Shown piece after piece: positions 7,400 to 14,421 of a stretch of 14,584 bases of DNA. Both the position numbers and the translations under genes were made by a program. How positions within the stretch are numbered: the stretch's first letter is position 1; each line of letters opens with the position of its first letter. The notes beneath the pieces were generated by a model. That model had not been told where the DNA came from, searched no databases, and saw only the letters and a list, made by a program, of their open reading frames with translations. The stretch covers positions 1-14,584 of the forward strand of contig JASHYG010000245.1 of assembly GCA_030043215.1 (NCBI GenBank), in the 5' to 3' direction. This DNA is from Gammaproteobacteria bacterium. Its GTDB lineage: Bacteria > Pseudomonadota > Gammaproteobacteria > Steroidobacterales > Steroidobacteraceae.

Positions 7400-8335
7400 T
7401 CACGGTGTCGAGGCCAGTTGCTGAGCCAGGTATCTCTCGACGATGGGCCCCCAGATCGCCGATCCGCCTCGTCCAAAAAACAGGGTGTGCCCGTCGTCGT
7501 CGAAGCGGCTCGGCTGCTCCAGTGCTGCCCGACCGCCGCTGCGAGTGAAGGACTGGTAGAGCGCGCGCGCAATTGCAGGTCCGAAGAAGGTATCGTTAGC
7601 GGCGTACACCCAGAGCATCGGGGTCGTGGCCGTCGCGCCGTAGCGGCCTGCCGACTGCGCCAGCAGCTCCGGATGGCAGTTTCGATTTGGCTCCTCGTGC
7701 CAGTGGCCCCCCCGCCCGCCAGCCATGACGATGAAGGCGATCACCTTCGGATGCGCCACGCTGTCGTAGGCGATTGTCCCCCACCCGCCAGCGGACTGCC
7801 CGACGACCACCACCCCCTCGGGACGGACGAATGGCAAGCTCGTCACCGCGTCGACCGCAGCGTTAATGTCGAGCGCCGTCTCCAAACCCGCGTGGAAGTA
7901 GTCGGCTTGATCGCATCGGCCATAGTTTTCGGCCCAATCTCCCCCGCTGGCCCCATACCCGCGCCGAAGAGGAAACGCCACGACGTACCCCCGTGCCAGG
8001 AACCATTGAGCCGCTTCCTCGTCACAGCGCCTGAGCTGCATCCGCGGTCGGTCCGCGGAATTGGCTGGAGAGCCGTGGTTGATGACAACCAGGCGTGCGG
8101 GGATGTCCGCATGCGGGCGGCAGACCCGAACGAAGATGCGCGCCACTCGTCCCTCGCGATCGGTCATGGATAGGGCATAGACCTGATCCCGGCTGCCCTG
8201 AGCAGTATTCGATTGCGCCTGGCTCGCCGAGGCGGTTCCAGGCCCCACCATGACGCACACTCCGAGCAGAACGCTCAGAGACAGGCTCGTCACGGCCGCG
8301 CACATAGACACAATCGGGCGGTACTGATGAATCAT
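7400..8335 (-). CDS. Secreted alpha/beta hydrolase (dienelactone-hydrolase-like)
   Basis: A 311-residue protein with an N-terminal export signal: a hydrophobic stretch at about residues 11-32, then PGTASASQAQ with a likely cleavage after ASA. The fold is alpha/beta hydrolase. NHGSP (about 86-90) is the oxyanion-hole HG block, and GQSAGG carries nucleophile Ser181. AANDTFFG gives Asp248 and DDDGHTLFF gives His283, completing the triad. The region GGDWAENYGRCDQADYFHAG lies between the oxyanion and nucleophile strands. It is likely an esterase or peptidase acting in the periplasm; the substrate is unknown. The ATG at 8335 is chosen because it starts the signal peptide; an internal ATG at 8305 is possible. 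No clear Shine-Dalgarno is seen for either. Confidence 0.85.
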   Translation of the reverse strand: MIHQYRPIVSMCAAVTSLSLSVLLGVCVMVGPGTASASQAQSNTAQGSRDQVYALSMTDREGRVARIFVRVCRPHADIPARLVVINHGSPANSADRPRMQLRRCDEEAAQWFLARGYVVAFPLRRGYGASGGDWAENYGRCDQADYFHAGLETALDINAAVDAVTSLPFVRPEGVVVVGQSAGGWGTIAYDSVAHPKVIAFIVMAGGRGGHWHEEPNRNCHPELLAQSAGRYGATATTPMLWVYAANDTFFGPAIARALYQSFTRSGGRAALEQPSRFDDDGHTLFFGRGGSAIWGPIVERYLAQQLASTP

Positions 8336-8468
8336 CGCGCAGCCGTTCGCCGACTCACGTGCAAGAATATTACCGGTGCCGGACAACACTATTCGGGAGA
8401 AATATACCAGGTGTTCGGATGCCGGTGCGCCAACTCTCACGTCTGGGCTCGCGATCCGAGGCGACCGG

Positions 8469-8497
8469 TTGACGGCCGTAGAGGCAGCTTGAAGACT
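8469..8497 (+). promoter_or_regulatory. Candidate promoter of the SDR gene cluster
   Basis: TTGACG (8469-8474, 5 of 6 to the -35 consensus) is followed after 17 bases by AAGACT (8492-8497, only 3 of 6). It would give a leader of roughly 145 bases carrying two hairpins. Confidence 0.28.
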
Positions 8498-8523
8498 TGC
8501 AGGTTCTCACCGACAATCAACCC

Positions 8524-8552
8524 GCTCGGCGGTCCGTCATGGCCAGCCGAGC
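8524..8552 (+). other. Leader hairpin 1 upstream of SDR
   Basis: GCTCGGC (8524-8530) pairs perfectly with GCCGAGC (8546-8552) across 15 bases. GG and CC inside the loop could extend the stem past a bulged A. No T-tract follows. Confidence 0.4.
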
Positions 8553-8589
8553 ACGAGGCCGACTGAACGAGAAGTCATGGGTCCTACAC

Positions 8590-8617
8590 CACTCCGCGGG
8601 GGGCGCGATGCGGAGTG
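8590..8617 (+). other. Leader hairpin 2 upstream of SDR
   Basis: CACTCCGC (8590-8597) pairs perfectly with GCGGAGTG (8610-8617) around a 12-base G-rich loop. It ends about 20 bases before the SDR ribosome-binding site, so it could influence translation or mRNA stability. Confidence 0.45.
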
Positions 8618-8648
8618 CTCACTCACGTCAACAACGAGGCGAGGGGTT

Positions 8649-9806
8649 ATGGCCACGAAGCAACCGTCCGCGGAGCCGCTGGAGATCGATCAGGCTGCGC
8701 TCGATCGACGTAGATTCCTGGGAACGCTCGCCGCAGGGGCAGGAGCGGTGACGCTCGTTGCGGGACTCGGCATGAGTGCACCCGCATCGGCGCAGCAGGC
8801 CGGTGGGCCTCCTCCTCCCGCGGGTGGCCGGCCGCCGCTGCCCCCGGAGCCGAAGGTCTCGCAGCCGCCGCCGCTCAAAGACGTGGCGGGCAAGACCATT
8901 TACATCACGGCCTCCTCGGATGGCATCGGTCTCGGGATTGCCCGAGCCTGCTCGAACGCCGGCATGAACGTCGTCATCGGTTATCGCAACGAGAAGCGTC
9001 TCGCTGCCGCATTGCCTCTGTTCAAGAAGGGCGCGCCCGTGTTCCCCGTCCAGCATGACGTGGTGGGACGTGACGGCTGGGTACGGATGCTCGACGCCGT
9101 CAAAGGCAAGTTCGGCAAGCTGCACGCGGTTGTGAACAACGCAGGCATCAAGACGCTGCACAAGGCGAGCGAGGCGTCGCCCGAAGAATGGCAGAATTCG
9201 TGGGACGTCGACGTAGGGGCGATCTACCACAGCGTCGCGGTGGTCATGCCTCACATGAAGGAGCACAACGAAGGCGGTCAGTTCGTCGCGACCTCATCGA
9301 TGAGCGGACTGCTGCCCGCCGTTACGGCCGGCGTCTACACGACGACCAAATTTGCCGTCGTGGGTATCATGGAGTCGCTGCGCATCGAGCTCGAGGGCAC
9401 CAACATCGGCACCTCGGTGTTCTGTCCCGGTGCTGTCGCCACGGACAACTACATGGGTACCGGCGAGGAGAATCCCTACCTCAAGGAGCTGGCGCAATCA
9501 CGGCCTCGGCCGCGTCCCCCGGCGGGCGGCGGGCGCCCACGCTTCAACTTCGCTGCGGCGGTCATGAGCCCCCTCGAAGCCGGCGAGCGCGTGGTGAACG
9601 GGATTCGCAATAACGACCTGTTCATCCTCACGCACCCGGAGTTCAAAGACGGCATGGAGGAGCGTTTCAATTCGATCCTCACCTCCGTCCCTGACGAGGC
9701 ATTCCCCCCGGAGCGCCTGCAGATCGAGTCCGTCACGCGACATACGGGAATCTACCCGCGTGAAATCGAGCACCGCTTCGAGAAGCGCAAGACTTATCTG
9801 GGTTAG
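8649..9806 (+). CDS. Tat-exported short-chain dehydrogenase/reductase
   Basis: A 385-residue SDR with a twin-arginine signal: DRRRFLG (19-25) then a hydrophobic stretch to about 42 and probable cleavage after ASA (46-48). A proline- and glycine-rich linker follows (about 50-76). The catalytic domain has the cofactor loop TASSDGIG (87-94, replacing the usual TGxxxGIG), VNNAG (162-166), the catalytic Ser in ATSSMSG (216/217), and Y230-T-T-T-K234 as YxxxK. CPGAVATDNY follows, as in classical SDRs. An RP-rich insertion (about 285-298) lies in the substrate loop. Tat export fits a protein that folds with NAD(P) before transport. The ATG at 8649 has GAGGGG just upstream. It is the first gene of the co-directional periplasmic cluster. 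Substrate unknown. Confidence 0.9.
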   Translation: MATKQPSAEPLEIDQAALDRRRFLGTLAAGAGAVTLVAGLGMSAPASAQQAGGPPPPAGGRPPLPPEPKVSQPPPLKDVAGKTIYITASSDGIGLGIARACSNAGMNVVIGYRNEKRLAAALPLFKKGAPVFPVQHDVVGRDGWVRMLDAVKGKFGKLHAVVNNAGIKTLHKASEASPEEWQNSWDVDVGAIYHSVAVVMPHMKEHNEGGQFVATSSMSGLLPAVTAGVYTTTKFAVVGIMESLRIELEGTNIGTSVFCPGAVATDNYMGTGEENPYLKELAQSRPRPRPPAGGGRPRFNFAAAVMSPLEAGERVVNGIRNNDLFILTHPEFKDGMEERFNSILTSVPDEAFPPERLQIESVTRHTGIYPREIEHRFEKRKTYLG

Positions 9807-9821
9807 TTGGCACGGCTCAAT

Positions 9822-9853
9822 CCCCGCGACGCGGTGCTGGCCGCGCCGCGGGG
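9822..9853 (+). other. Strong GC hairpin between SDR and TolB-like genes
   Basis: CCCCGCG-A-CGCGG (9822-9834), loop TGCTGG (9835-9840), CCGCG-C-CGCGGGG (9841-9853): 12 paired bases with one A-C mismatch and a six-base loop. The 3' GGGG overlaps the GGGGAGAG ribosome-binding region of the gene starting at 9865. No T-run follows, so it is not a standard terminator. mRNA processing or stability control, or translational attenuation, are the likely roles. Confidence 0.6.
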
Positions 9854-9864
9854 AGAGAAACTCA

Positions 9865-11679
9865 ATGTCAGCATCACGTGTTGCCTTGGTGCTTTCGGGG
9901 TGGCTCGTCAGCGCATTCGCGTTTTCTGCGGCCTCGCAACGGGACCGCATCGTATTTCTCGGCGATTCCGATCCCAGGTTCGGCCTCTTCATAGCGGATG
10001 CCAGCGGACGAAACGAGCGCCCCTTGACTCCCGCGACTCTCACGGCCTACGACCCGTCATTCTCGACGGATGGAAGATGGATCATCTTTACCGCCGATCG
10101 GGGTGAGTCGCCGACCATTTATAGGGTGCGTCCGGACGGCTCCGGACTCGAGCGGCTGACCTACGGTCCCGGTTTCGACGATCAAGGCGCGCTGTCACCC
10201 GATGGGCGCAGACTGGCTTTCGTCTCCACGCGCAGCGGCGGCAAGGCAAACGTCTGGCTGCTGGATCTTGCGCGCCACCGATATTTCAATCTCACGAAGA
10301 GCACTAGCGGCAATTTCAGGCCGAGCTGGTCGCCCGACGGCAAATGGGTCGCGTTTACCTCGGATCGCGGCAGTCCGCATGGTCGAATCGGGCCGGATCG
10401 GTCGCCACCGGCAGGGTCCGGGTGCTGCGGCTGGGAGCTGGTGCAGTCCACCGCGCTCTATATCGTTCATCCCGATGGCCGCGGACTACGGCGGCTCACG
10501 CCGGTCGATCGGTTTGCTGGTAGCCCCAAATGGTCTCCCGACGGACGACATATCGTTTATTACTTCGACGACAGGACGCTATCCCAGCATCAATTGAAGG
10601 TTGCCGGTACAGCTCAGATCGTTTCGATCGACATCGACAGCGGGCAGACGCAAGTTCATACGACGAGTACCGCGATGAAGTGGTCGCCCCAATACATCGA
10701 TGCAACCAAGATCGCCTATTTGATCGATCTCAAGGACAAGAACGCGCTCGCGGACACCACAGGCTGGAGGGGGCCTCCGGGAGATATTTCGAATCCCTCG
10801 TGGTCGCCGAATGGCGATCTCGTCGTCTACGCCAAGACCGTGCCGGATGGGGAGGCTGAACCGAGTCCCATACTGCAAGTCGCATCGAGAGATCCGGAGT
10901 TCGATCTGTATCGATCCAATTATTCGCTGTCCTATTCTCCGGACGGGCATCAGGTCCTGTATGCCGGAAGCTTCGTCGGCGCCAAGGCGTTGATGCTCAT
11001 GAATGCGGACGGCTCGGGACACCGGACACTTTTCGATGCGAAGGATCGCAACGTGGGCATCGTCTCCCCGTCATGGTCCCCGGATGGCCACGAAATCGCC
11101 TTCACCATGGGACGCTTCGGTCTTCGCAATCCGAACACCTCCGCGCAGATCGCCGTGATTCGCTCCGACGGGTCCGATTTGCGGATCCTGACCCACGGAG
11201 CGGATAACAGTGGCTACGCAAGCTTCTCGCCTGACGGCAAGCGACTCGTCTACCGCGTGCTGGGAAGCGAACAAGGGCTTCGCATACTGTCCCTGCAGGA
11301 TGGGACGATCACGAAACTCACGACCGAGCACGATAACTTTCCCGCGTGGTCGCCGCGGGGTGACCGCATCGTCTTCACCGGCTTTCGTACCGGGGACTTC
11401 GAGATCTATACGGTCCATCCGGACGGCACTGAACTGCGCCAATTGACGCATGATCGTGGCAATGATGCGCACGCGGTGTGGTCCCCGGATGGTGAGTCGC
11501 TGCTGTTCACCTCGTCCCGCATGGGCTGGAAGGATGAGGCCATGCTTCCGTGGCGCGGGGGTCAGAGCTACGGCGAGATCTTCGTGATGCGCGCCGACGG
11601 TACTCATATCAGGCAACTCACCGACGATCAATGGGAAGAGTCCGCCGACGCATGGCTTTCACCGGCGCGTCGGCAATAA
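9865..11679 (+). CDS. Secreted TolB-like WD40/PD40 beta-propeller protein
   Basis: A 604-residue protein with a Sec signal (hydrophobic residues about 6-20, cleavage near SAAS-Q) followed by about ten PD40 repeats of the form W/F-S-P-D-G-x-x-h-h-F/Y: STDGRWIIF, SPDGRRLAF, SPDGKWVAF, SPDGRHIVY, SPNGDLVVY, SPDGHQVLY, SPDGHEIAF, SPDGKRLVY, SPRGDRIVF, SPDGESLLF. An eleventh, degenerate copy begins WSPQYIDATKIAY. The intervening R/HPDGSGLxxLT segments are typical of TolB C-terminal propellers. The TolB N-terminal domain is missing and no Pal or Tol gene is nearby, so this is not TolB itself but a periplasmic propeller of the TolB-like group. A Cys-Cys-Gly-Trp insertion sits in the third repeat region. 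The ATG at 9865 has GGGAGAG about 8 bases upstream, overlapping the hairpin. Confidence 0.88.
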   Translation: MSASRVALVLSGWLVSAFAFSAASQRDRIVFLGDSDPRFGLFIADASGRNERPLTPATLTAYDPSFSTDGRWIIFTADRGESPTIYRVRPDGSGLERLTYGPGFDDQGALSPDGRRLAFVSTRSGGKANVWLLDLARHRYFNLTKSTSGNFRPSWSPDGKWVAFTSDRGSPHGRIGPDRSPPAGSGCCGWELVQSTALYIVHPDGRGLRRLTPVDRFAGSPKWSPDGRHIVYYFDDRTLSQHQLKVAGTAQIVSIDIDSGQTQVHTTSTAMKWSPQYIDATKIAYLIDLKDKNALADTTGWRGPPGDISNPSWSPNGDLVVYAKTVPDGEAEPSPILQVASRDPEFDLYRSNYSLSYSPDGHQVLYAGSFVGAKALMLMNADGSGHRTLFDAKDRNVGIVSPSWSPDGHEIAFTMGRFGLRNPNTSAQIAVIRSDGSDLRILTHGADNSGYASFSPDGKRLVYRVLGSEQGLRILSLQDGTITKLTTEHDNFPAWSPRGDRIVFTGFRTGDFEIYTVHPDGTELRQLTHDRGNDAHAVWSPDGESLLFTSSRMGWKDEAMLPWRGGQSYGEIFVMRADGTHIRQLTDDQWEESADAWLSPARRQ

Positions 11680-11707
11680 GTGGGCATAAGCGGGCGGGGG
11701 AGGCGAT

Positions 11708-12094
11708 ATGATCAACTATGTGATGGTCGGGACGAACAGATTCGACGAAGCGGTTGCCTTCTACGATGCGCTTATGACCAATATGGGTGCAACTCGAGTC
11801 TATGCTGGAGAGAGGAATGTCGGCTGGGGATGGGGGATAGGGACGTCAATGTTCATCGTGACCAAACCATTCGATCAGCGACCCTCAACCATCGGCAATG
11901 GTTCCATGGTGGCCTTCGATGTCGCAACTCCCGAATTGGTGGATGCGCTGCATGCCAAGGCTCTGAAGCTCGGTGGAACCAGTGAGGGTGATCCAGGGCC
12001 TCGCGGCGAGCATCTGTATGTAGGCTACTGCCGGGACTTGGACGGCAATAAATTCAACTTCATCTGTTACAAACAGAAGAGCCCAGTAGCATGA
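11708..12094 (+). CDS. VOC (glyoxalase/bleomycin-resistance fold) protein
   Basis: A 128-residue single-domain protein of the vicinal oxygen chelate superfamily. MINYVMVGTNRFDEAVAFYDALM (1-23) and the end EHLYVGYCRDLDGNKFNFICYKQ (101-123) are the two hallmark halves. Relatives normally start MIDHV, where His is a metal ligand; here Tyr4 stands in its place, so metal binding and enzyme activity may be altered. It has no export signal, unlike its neighbours. The ATG at 11708 has GGGGGAGG upstream and lies 28 bases after the propeller gene. Its stop overlaps the next start by four bases (ATGA), so it is co-translated with the first TonB_C protein. Confidence 0.88.
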   Translation: MINYVMVGTNRFDEAVAFYDALMTNMGATRVYAGERNVGWGWGIGTSMFIVTKPFDQRPSTIGNGSMVAFDVATPELVDALHAKALKLGGTSEGDPGPRGEHLYVGYCRDLDGNKFNFICYKQKSPVA

Positions 12095-13185
12095 TCGATC
12101 CACGTCCCAAGGGTCCCGGAATCGCGGCGCTGACGGTCGGTGCAATCGCCGCTGGGCTCTGCGCTTCGGCGGGGGCACAGGTCCCACCGCGCGTCCCGGA
12201 GGGGCCGCCAGGCGCGAATATCGCCACTGAAGTGTACAAGGCGCCGGAGCTCAAGTGGCGGACGCTCAACGTCCACGAGTTCCTCAGGGAGTTCCCAGCC
12301 CCCACTCAGAGTTGGGTGACTCTCAGCTTGATGGTCGATCCGCGCGGCAAGCCGTTCGAGGTCGCCGTCATTGATTCGAGCGGCGATAAGGTACTCAACG
12401 AGGCGGTGGTGGACGCCGCGCAGGGAGCGAGTTTCGTCCCGGGCTCGTTGAACGGCAAGCCGGTGGAGTCGTCGTACGAATTCAGCTACCGGACCGTGAC
12501 GGACGGTGTCGCGCCGAATGTAAGTCTCGTATTCGTCGGCACCGTCAACTCGTTGAGGGCGGCCATTGAGGCGAAGGACCGACCGGCCGCAGACGCTTTG
12601 ATGAAGAAGGTAAAAATCGAGAATGCGACCGAGTATGCTTACTTCGAGCTCGCGATGTATCAGTACGCGCAGGTATGGGGCGACGAGGCCCAGCAGCTCG
12701 CGGCGTTGCGACGAAGCCTAAAGTGGCAGGGCAGCAAGTTCAGTCCTCTTCCGCAAGCGGTCTCCGCTGTGGCCATGCGCGCGTGCTTGAAGCTCGAACT
12801 CGAGACGCACGAATACGCCGAGGCGATCGCCACTTGGAAGCGGCTGCAGAGCGTCGGCGTCGATGCGGACACAGTGAGGCAAGTGCTGCCGATCATGCAG
12901 GAGGTCAACCAGCTCCGGCTCGACCACAGCGAAGTCGCGGTCTCCGGACAACTCGACAATGGAGGCTGGTTCTTGCAGCTGTTCAAGCCACAGTTTCGGA
13001 TTGAGGTGGCCGACGGGCATATTTCGGACGTGAGGCTTCGATGTCAGTCGCGCTACCTGTCCTTCGCGTTCGATCCTAAATTGCAGTACCAGGTGAGTGG
13101 AAACGCCGGCGAGTGCACGGTCCAGCTCGAAGGAAAGGAGGGGACTCGCTTCAAGTTCGTCGAATTCTGATCTTAGGCGCGCCGC
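12073..13185 (+). repeat. Tandem duplication unit, copy 1
   Basis: The unit begins with ACAGAAGAGCCCA (12073-12085), which here encodes the end of the VOC gene. It spans the whole copy-1 gene and ends about 15 bases after its stop (TC..AGGC.CGCCGC). It is matched in order by 13210-14358. Confidence 0.75.
12091..13170 (+). CDS. Secreted TonB_C-domain protein, tandem copy 1
   Basis: A 359-residue protein with an export signal (hydrophobic 9-25, likely cleavage after AGA, near 29). Residues about 75-134 form a TonB C-terminal-like domain (VTLSLMVDPRGKPFEVAVID, then LNEAVVDAAQGASFVPGSLNGKPV). A helical repeat-like segment follows (about 150-280: AAIEAKDRPAADALMKK, ELAMYQYAQVWGDEAQQ, YAEAIATWKRLQ), then a beta-rich C-terminal domain (281-359) with two cysteines, C318 and C342, that could pair. 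If the signal is cleaved, the protein lacks the membrane anchor and ExbB contact of a true TonB, so energy transduction is doubtful. It starts inside the VOC stop (ATGA) and is followed 57 bases later by a paralogue. The helical segment and C-terminal domain are not ones I can name. Confidence 0.78.
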   Translation: MIDPRPKGPGIAALTVGAIAAGLCASAGAQVPPRVPEGPPGANIATEVYKAPELKWRTLNVHEFLREFPAPTQSWVTLSLMVDPRGKPFEVAVIDSSGDKVLNEAVVDAAQGASFVPGSLNGKPVESSYEFSYRTVTDGVAPNVSLVFVGTVNSLRAAIEAKDRPAADALMKKVKIENATEYAYFELAMYQYAQVWGDEAQQLAALRRSLKWQGSKFSPLPQAVSAVAMRACLKLELETHEYAEAIATWKRLQSVGVDADTVRQVLPIMQEVNQLRLDHSEVAVSGQLDNGGWFLQLFKPQFRIEVADGHISDVRLRCQSRYLSFAFDPKLQYQVSGNAGECTVQLEGKEGTRFKFVEF

Positions 13186-13209
13186 TAGATTCGAGCGGGG
13201 CCTCGACAT

Positions 13210-14358
13210 ACAGAAGAGCCCAACAACATGATCAACTCAAGTCGCATATTTCGCATAGTCGCCGCGCTGTCGGCCAGTATCCTCGCCACCTTGATCTTCG
13301 GCCCGTCGTCGGCGCAGACCCCGACAGTGCATCCGCCGGAAGCATCGATGGGCGGGAAGATCCCCGTTGAGGCATTCCAGGCGCCTCAGCTCAAGCCGGG
13401 GAGAATCCCCATCGACGCTGGCGACAACGGCGATGGCTTGTCTCGCAACGACCGCAGCGGGAATCCACCAGCCAACGCAGGGGGCTGGGTGACTGTCAGC
13501 ATGATGGTCGATCCGCTCGGCAAGCCGTTCGAGATCGCCATCACGGACTCGAGCGGCGATTCGGCACTCAATGCCGCGGTGGTGCAGGGATTCCAGAAAG
13601 CGAGTTTCACCCCGGGCTCATTGAACGGCAAACCCATCGAGTCGTCGTTCGAATACTCCTACTGGTCCTATCCCCCGGGCGACCCGGCGAGTGGGAGTAG
13701 TGATTTCATTCGAGCCATCAAGTCGTTGACGGCGGCCATTCAAGCGAAGGACCGATCGGCCGCGGATGCCATGATGCAGAAGCTGAAAATCGACAATGCG
13801 ACCGAGGACGCTTACTTCGGACTCGCGATGTTCCAGTACGCGCAAGTGTGGGGTGACGAGGCCGAGCAGCTCAAGGCGTTGCGACGAACTCTCGTGTGGC
13901 CGGACGGCGACAACGTTCTACCGAAGGACGTCTGGGCGGTGGCCCTGCGCGCTTGCTTGCAGCTCGAGCTCAAGACGCAAGAATACAGTGAGGCGATCGC
14001 GACGTGGAAGCGCCTGCAGAAACTCGGCGTTGATGCGGGTACGGTTGCGAAAGTGACGCCGATCATGCAGGAGCTCGACAAGCTCCGCCTGGATCACCGG
14101 GAAGTCGCAGTCTCGGGACAGATCGGCAACGGAAGCTGGTTCTTGCAGCTGTTCAAGCCACAGTTTCGGATCGAGGTGGCCGCCGACGGGCACATCTCGG
14201 ACGTGAAGCTCCGGTGTCAGAGGCGCTACCTATCCTTCACATTCGATCCTAATTTGCAGTATCAGGTCAGCGGAGACCCCGGCGACTGCTCGATCCAGCT
14301 CGAGGGCAAGGAAGGGACTCGATTCAAGCTCGTCGAATTCTGATCCCAGGCACGCCGC
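13210..14358 (+). repeat. Tandem duplication unit, copy 2
   Basis: ACAGAAGAGCCCA (13210-13222), then 5 bases, then ATG: the same spacing as copy 1, although here it is non-coding. The 3' flank after the stop matches copy 1 with three mismatches in 17 bases. It is separated from copy 1 by about 24 bases. Confidence 0.75.
13228..14343 (+). CDS. Secreted TonB_C-domain protein, tandem copy 2
   Basis: A 371-residue paralogue of the preceding protein. Its signal peptide ends near SSAQT (about 29-30). The linker is longer and different (31-86, with an Asp/Asn/Gly-rich stretch DAGDNGDG). The TonB_C-like domain (about 87-145), helical segment (160-290) and C-terminal domain (291-371) all align with copy 1. 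In the last 83 residues I count 69 identities, and both cysteines (C330, C354) are kept. The main differences are in the N-terminal linker and one added Ala at 319. The start ATG lies 5 bases after the relic of the VOC 3' end. It is likely co-transcribed with copy 1. As with copy 1, nothing indicates an ExbB-interacting anchor. Confidence 0.78.
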   Translation: MINSSRIFRIVAALSASILATLIFGPSSAQTPTVHPPEASMGGKIPVEAFQAPQLKPGRIPIDAGDNGDGLSRNDRSGNPPANAGGWVTVSMMVDPLGKPFEIAITDSSGDSALNAAVVQGFQKASFTPGSLNGKPIESSFEYSYWSYPPGDPASGSSDFIRAIKSLTAAIQAKDRSAADAMMQKLKIDNATEDAYFGLAMFQYAQVWGDEAEQLKALRRTLVWPDGDNVLPKDVWAVALRACLQLELKTQEYSEAIATWKRLQKLGVDAGTVAKVTPIMQELDKLRLDHREVAVSGQIGNGSWFLQLFKPQFRIEVAADGHISDVKLRCQRRYLSFTFDPNLQYQVSGDPGDCSIQLEGKEGTRFKLVEF

Positions 14359-14406
14359 ATGCGACGGCGAGTGCGATCACCGGAGGGCTGCTCCAGAGGA
14401 TCTGAG

Positions 14407-14421
14407 ATGGTTTTCTCATGA
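14407..14421 (+). other. Four-codon leader ORF (MVFS) overlapping the next start
   Basis: ATG GTT TTC TCA TGA lies 6 bases after AGAGGA (14395-14400). Its stop overlaps the ATG of the PQQ-like gene (ATGA at 14418-14421). The main gene lacks its own well-spaced Shine-Dalgarno, so coupling through this tiny frame is plausible. Confidence 0.35.

Larger units (their letters stand above)
8336..8648. other. Divergent intergenic region between hydrolase and SDR
   Basis: No gene is supported in these 313 bases. An AT-rich island at about 8365-8410 may hold the minus-strand promoter of the hydrolase, but no clean hexamer pair is seen. The plus-strand half holds a candidate promoter (8469-8497) and two perfect-stem hairpins (8524-8552 and 8590-8617) that would fall inside the SDR leader RNA. 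Confidence 0.45.

Noticed and set aside
9865..11679. Assignment as tolB itself
   Set aside because: It has about ten PD40 repeats, no TolB N-terminal domain, and no tol or pal genes nearby.
12154..12180. Possible lipobox (AAGLC) in TonB_C copy 1
   Set aside because: The residue before Cys is Leu instead of Gly/Ala/Ser, and copy 2 has no cysteine there; a normal signal peptidase I site fits better.
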